Source: JAVBNC01 sp031551765 (GTDB lineage Bacteria; Desulfobacterota; Desulfovibrionia; Desulfovibrionales; Desulfovibrionaceae). Taken from it: DNA of 8,108 bases. The DNA lies in the NCBI GenBank assembly GCA_031551765.1, contig JAVBNC010000055.1:1-8108 (forward strand), in the 5' to 3' direction. Every line of letters starts with the position of its first letter. Position 1 is the stretch's first letter. Below the pieces are notes generated by a model that searched no databases, had not been told where the DNA came from, and saw only the letters and a program-made list of their open reading frames with translations. The position numbers and the translations under genes are program-made. Positions 5,278 to 8,108 of the stretch are shown here, piece after piece.

Positions 5278-6558
5278 TCAGAGACCGGGTTTGCCGCGAA
5301 AAACGGCGCCGGCAAAAGCTGGGGCGAGAACTTCGTAGCGCTCGGCGGCTTCAAGGGAAAAAGCGCCGGGCCGCATGGAACAGAGGATAAGGACGGCACG
5401 GAGACGGTTGTACCGGTAGAAAGGCCGCGCGTAGTACGACCGGATGCCGCGCGGCACGAAGAGAGCCCAGTCAATGGATTTAATGCTGTCGAGCGTGTCG
5501 TCCACGACAAGGTAGTTGAGGCCGTGCCGTTCGATGTTCTGGGCGATGGTCCCTTCGTAGGCGAAGGCCAGCCCCCAGAAGTCGGCGCAGGATTCGCCCA
5601 CCCCGTACAGCGTCACCTGCCCCTTGTCGGCGTGGATGTCCGAATAGATGATCCCGTCAAAGGCATGCGGCTCGTGGCTGGCAAGCAGAAGCTCCATCGC
5701 TTCACGCAGGGAGGCCGCGCGGGCGACCGCGCGCACAAGTTCGCCCGCGGGGGTCCCCGGCGCGGGACGGCGCGACGGGGCGGGCGGGCGCTTTTGCCCG
5801 GCCACGTTCAGGAACGCGAGCCGCACCATGCGTTTTCCGTCAACCGGGGCCGTGGTCAGGCGCATTTCGCTGTTGACGGTGGACCCGTTGGGCAGCCTGA
5901 AGGTGAGCGCGCCGCTCCAGACGCCTTCTTCGGCTGCCTTGCGCAACGCGTGCCGTGCCGTGGCGATGACGCCGCGCGGCACAAGGGAGGCGAAAGACAT
6001 GGGGCCAGCGGACGGATCGCGCCCCAGAAGGTGCACCGCTTCCTGATTTCTGGCGACAACAAGCTCACGCTTCGGGTCAATGATCAAAACCGGATAATTG
6101 GCCACGGAGCGGCATTGGGGACAGCGCGTGCCGCCGGAATCTTCGGTTTCCGGCAGGATATACTCCGGCGCGGCCTGCAGGATCCCATGGTAGAACCACT
6201 TATTGTCCGGGTCGGGCCAACCCTGCAGGAATATCCAACTGGTCCCCCCCGGCGCAAGGCGGAAGAGAGCGCTGGCAGGCAGGCCCGCGGTCATGGCTTC
6301 CCAGAATTCGGTGAGCTGCAGCTGGTCTTCGCCCAGCACGCGCTTGCGGCGGAATGAAGCGTCTTTCAGAAGACGCGGCGCGTCGTTGCCGAGTTCCGGA
6401 TGCCGCCAGTCATTGAGGATCAGCAAACGGGAGCGCGGCACGTCGATGGTCCAGAGAAGAGCCGGGGCGCTGGCTATCCAGATCGATGCGTCAACGGGGC
6501 TCGCGGGCGCGGATTGCGCGCGTCTGGACCTGGGCGTGTCCGGTTTCACATCGGCCAT
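5278..6558 (-). CDS. PAS-PAS-GAF-like sensory protein without an output domain
   Basis: A 426-residue predicted soluble protein (ATG at 6558). A GTG at 6570, preceded by GGAAAAG, would add four residues and cannot be excluded. After a basic, proline- and alanine-rich N-terminus there is a PAS-like region at about 25-135 (ALLWTIDVPRSRLLILND...WFYHGILQAAPEY), then a CPQC pair at 146-149. A clearer PAS domain follows at about 153-250 (YPVLIIDPKRELVVARNQEAVHLLG...SGALTFRLPNGS...VRLAFLNVAG). A proline-rich linker leads to a GAF-like domain at about 275-425 (RAVARAASLREAMELLLASHEPHAFDGIIYSDI...YYARPFYRYNRLRAVLILCS). No histidine kinase, GGDEF, EAL, AAA+, helix-turn-helix or methyl-accepting segment is present. 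It ends at 5278, 196 bases before the gntR start, followed by a T8 tract (complement of 5252-5259) with only weak pairing. Domain calls are by pattern; ligand and partner are unknown. Confidence 0.65.
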   Translation of the reverse strand: MADVKPDTPRSRRAQSAPASPVDASIWIASAPALLWTIDVPRSRLLILNDWRHPELGNDAPRLLKDASFRRKRVLGEDQLQLTEFWEAMTAGLPASALFRLAPGGTSWIFLQGWPDPDNKWFYHGILQAAPEYILPETEDSGGTRCPQCRSVANYPVLIIDPKRELVVARNQEAVHLLGRDPSAGPMSFASLVPRGVIATARHALRKAAEEGVWSGALTFRLPNGSTVNSEMRLTTAPVDGKRMVRLAFLNVAGQKRPPAPSRRPAPGTPAGELVRAVARAASLREAMELLLASHEPHAFDGIIYSDIHADKGQVTLYGVGESCADFWGLAFAYEGTIAQNIERHGLNYLVVDDTLDSIKSIDWALFVPRGIRSYYARPFYRYNRLRAVLILCSMRPGAFSLEAAERYEVLAPAFAGAVFRGKPGL

Positions 6559-6570
6559 GGAGTGTGGCAC

Positions 6571-7029
6571 CTTTTCCGTATCGTTATCGTCACTTGCCGG
6601 AATCTGGAGGAACTTCGACGCATCGCTCCAGGAGCGGCAAAAAAGACGGAGTTTGAACCGGTATCAAGGTAGTGACAGACATCTTCCGCAAAATCAAGGA
6701 ATGCGCGGACCCGGGAACCCGCCGGAAAAATAGCTGCTCGGTGCGCTGGTTCTCGCTCTCCCCCCGGTTAAGAACCAGAGGACACCCTGCGTAACGGCCC
6801 CATTCCCTTTCAATGGACTCCCATGACCCAAATATGACCCAAAAGAAAATTACCCCCTCGCTAGCCAACTGATATCATGCACAACACGCATGACATGCAC
6901 GAATATGGAAAACCGATGATCGCACGCCCGTTTTTGTCTGATTGTTTACCAAAATTGCCTTGCGGTACAAGGTGTTCCTTGACGTGTTCTTGCCTATTCA
7001 CTAATGTTCAGAAAACATGTCTCCAGAGA
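6571..7029. other. Gene-free region with scattered repeats next to the tRNA scar
   Basis: I find no credible gene in these 459 bases. Seen: an 11-bp palindrome GCTCCAGGAGC (6625-6635) upstream of the PAS gene; a minus-strand stretch at about 6690-6713 reading RVRAFLDF, possibly a LysR C-terminal scrap; an 8-bp inverted repeat CTGGTTCT/AGAACCAG (6746-6753/6771-6778); a tandem ATGACCCAAA repeat (6823-6843); CATGCAC repeated at 6876 and 6894; and CAAGG-N4-CCTTG with a following GTGTTCTTG repeat (6968-6992). The last group lies just inside the probable attachment site and could include integrase arm sites. This is speculative. Confidence 0.45.
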
Positions 7030-7074
7030 ATGGCATTCAAGAGGCCGTCAGTTCAATTCTGTCCACCTCCACCA
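7030..7074 (+). pseudogene. 3' half of tRNA-Ala(GGC); probable attachment site of an integrated element
   Basis: The bases fit the 3' half of a tRNA in order: anticodon loop ATGGCAT (7030-7036, anticodon GGC), 3' anticodon stem TCAAG, variable loop AGGCC, T stem-loop GTCAG-TTCAATT-CTGTC (7047-7063, one T:T mismatch), acceptor strand CACCTCC (7064-7070), discriminator A and CCA to 7074. The same order and loop are seen in bacterial tRNA-Ala(GGC). The bases before the loop (CCAGAGA) cannot pair with TCAAG, and no D-arm or GGAGGTG 5' acceptor strand exists upstream, so the gene is only a 3' half. Integrases of tRNA-targeting elements leave such a displaced 3' half, with the native terminator, at the distal junction. 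The intact tRNA would lie at the other end of the element, outside the window. Confidence 0.72.
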
Positions 7075-7082
7075 GGAGTTTT

Positions 7083-7114
7083 AGGACTCCGTAGATGATA
7101 CGGAGTCCTTTTTT
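7083..7114 (+). terminator. Strong intrinsic terminator after the tRNA fragment
   Basis: AGGACTCCGTA (7083-7093) pairs perfectly with TACGGAGTCCT (7099-7109) around a 5-base loop, and the T-run covers 7109-7114. It starts nine bases after the tRNA CCA, the usual place for a tRNA gene's terminator, so it was probably inherited with the tRNA 3' end. Confidence 0.9.
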
Positions 7115-7154
7115 GTTCATGTCGTGCTGATTTCACCCAAAGGAGGAAACAAAT

Positions 7155-7421
7155 ATGCCTCGTGTTGACGAAATTATTCAAGCGGTTAAGGCCAATGAAG
7201 GATTTGACATCGATATTTTCACACCAGACAGCGCCAAGCCCGCTTACGCCAATAAGATCATCGATGGCGACAAATATTCGATAAGAACCAGCGATGACGT
7301 TACGACTATCGTGTGGATAGGTCAGTTCTCAAAATTATACCCAGGAGTTAAGGCTGGGATAAAGAAAGGTGACGGTAGCTATCACCACGGACAGACCAAA
7401 CTGGGTACCGTGCGCGGGTAA
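7155..7421 (+). CDS. Small protein of unknown function (88 residues)
   Basis: I do not recognise this protein. The ATG at 7155 has an excellent AGGAGG (7141-7146) eight bases upstream, and the frame ends at TAA 7419-7421. The sequence is soluble and mixed alpha/beta in character, starting MPRVDEIIQAVKANEGFDID and ending in a basic tail (GIKKGDGSYHHGQTKLGTVRG). There is no signal peptide, membrane segment or Cys pair. By eye its GC content is lower than that of the metabolic genes to the left. It starts only 40 bases after a strong terminator and I see no good promoter in between, so expression needs readthrough or a promoter overlapping the terminator. It is followed within about ten bases by the IS5-family remnant. 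The ribosome site and coherent composition argue that it is, or was, a real gene. Confidence 0.65.
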   Translation: MPRVDEIIQAVKANEGFDIDIFTPDSAKPAYANKIIDGDKYSIRTSDDVTTIVWIGQFSKLYPGVKAGIKKGDGSYHHGQTKLGTVRG

Positions 7422-7429
7422 TCCAGCAC

Positions 7430-8108
7430 ACCCTTAGGACTTCACGAGGACTTGTTGACGACGGCAAGGTGCTCAGCGGCATCATTTATGTCATCAAGCA
7501 CGGCCTTTAGTGGAAGGACGCGCCAAGTGAATACGGGCCTTATAAAACGCTGTACAACCGCTTCGTGCGCTGGAGCCGCATGGGCGTCTTCAACAAGATT
7601 TTCACCGAGCTTGCACAAACAGCGGGCGAAGACGGACGATTGATGATTGACGCCACACACCTCAAAGCCCACCGAACCGCTGCAAGCCTGCTCAAAAAAG
7701 GGCTCTTTCCCGCTGCATCGGACGCACAAAAGGCGGATTGAATTCAAAACTCCATGCCGTATGCGACGGCAGCGGCAAACCTCTTGCTTTGGCGCTCACG
7801 GCGGGACAAGTCAGCGACTATAAAGGCGCTGCCCTGCTCTTGGATTTTCTGCCCGAAGGCAAAGAGCTTTTGGCGGATCGCGGCTATGACGCCGCCTGGT
7901 TCCGCGAGGCCCTGCTCGATAGAGGTATTACGCCCTGCATTCCTCCCAGAAAGAACCGAAAAGACACCGTTTTCTATGACAAAACCCTCTATAAACAACG
8001 CCATAAAATCGAAATCATGTTCGGCAGACTCAAAGACTGGCGCAGAATCGCCATGCGCTATGACCGCTGCGCTCACACCTTCTTTTCAGCGATATGCCTC
8101 GCTTGCAG
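7430..8108 (+). pseudogene. IS5-family (IS427-like) transposase, 5'-truncated with a nonsense codon; runs off the window
   Basis: A DDE transposase in two overlapping frames. First frame (from about 7430): RGLVDDGKVLSGIIYVIKHGL, then TAG at 7508-7510 where the family has a residue before WKDAP (CAG to TAG is the simplest change), then EYGPYKTLYNRFVRWSRMGVF and GRLMIDATHLKAHRTAAS with the first catalytic Asp. After the run AAAAAAG (7694-7700) this frame drifts to a stop at 7739-7741, while the -1 frame continues as IGRTKGGLNSKLHAVCDGSG, LLADRGYDAAWFR (second Asp), and KQRHKIEIMFGRLKDWRRIA (catalytic Glu), open to the window end. IS427-group elements often join orfA and orfB by -1 frameshifting on an A-run, so the shift may be native; the TAG and the missing start (the family has about 35 more N-terminal residues) are decay. 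No left inverted repeat was found. Confidence 0.85.

Noticed and set aside
5524..6357. 277-codon + strand open frame opposite the PAS/GAF gene
   Set aside because: Antisense shadow with low-complexity Gly/Arg/His composition and no ribosome site.
6590..6868. 92-codon minus-strand open frame upstream of the PAS gene
   Set aside because: No recognisable family; its frame is not the one with the possible LysR-like segment, and it lacks a good ribosome site.
6834..6872. Short + strand peptide MTQKKITPSLAN resembling the start of some P4-type integrases
   Set aside because: It stops after 12 residues, nothing downstream continues the homology in any frame, and the orientation towards the tRNA scar is wrong for a tRNA-adjacent integrase.
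1..8108. CRISPR array, toxin-antitoxin pair, defence or biosynthetic cluster
   Set aside because: No regularly spaced repeats, cas-like or toxin-like proteins were seen; every larger gene fits transport, hydrolysis, regulation, sensing or transposition.

Overview
The window looks like an accessory stretch of a GC-rich bacterial chromosome. Gene content (DASS and DcuC-type dicarboxylate carriers, an AbgA-like amidohydrolase, an FCD-type GntR regulator, a PAS/GAF sensor) and codon style suggest an anaerobic Desulfovibrionaceae-like deltaproteobacterium. That assignment is inference from style; there is no rRNA or other taxonomic marker here.

Layout. (1) Bases 1-141 are the outer end of an IS21-family insertion sequence whose body lies left of the window. 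(2) Bases 142-1255 (+) are the C-terminal three quarters of a DASS (CitT/2-oxoglutarate-malate translocator) carrier. Protein homology starts exactly where the IS ends, so the carrier was broken by the insertion. (3) A bidirectional terminator at 1445-1474 separates it from a convergent three-gene block on the minus strand, read right to left: a GntR regulator (5081-4434), an AbgA-like M20 amidohydrolase (4276-2969) and a DcuC-family carrier (2882-1596). The block reads as a regulated uptake-and-hydrolysis unit: the carrier imports an anionic N-acyl or N-aryl amino acid or dicarboxylate and the hydrolase cleaves an amide. The regulator's upstream region has a sigma70-like promoter and three stacked palindromes, one matching the TGGT-N3-ACCA core expected of a FadR-type GntR. 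(4) Bases 6558-5278 (minus) encode a PAS-PAS-GAF-like sensory protein with no visible output domain. (5) Bases 6571-7029 hold no credible gene. (6) Bases 7030-7074 are the 3' half of a tRNA-Ala(GGC), from anticodon loop to CCA, followed by a strong terminator. The 5' half is absent, as expected at the distal (attR-type) end of an element integrated in a tRNA gene. (7) A well-initiated 88-residue orphan gene (7155-7421) of lower GC follows. (8) From about 7430 to the window end lies a decayed IS5-family (IS427-like) transposase with a nonsense codon, an A6 frameshift site and an intact-looking DDE C-terminal part.

Overall this is a small catabolic/transport module with its own regulator, bracketed by mobile DNA: an IS21 end on the left, and a tRNA attachment scar plus an IS5 remnant on the right. 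I see no CRISPR array, toxin-antitoxin pair, defence system or clearly undescribed multi-gene system. The most informative signals are the tRNA-Ala half, the stacked operator-like palindromes, the amidohydrolase with a replaced lid histidine, and the orphan 88-residue gene.
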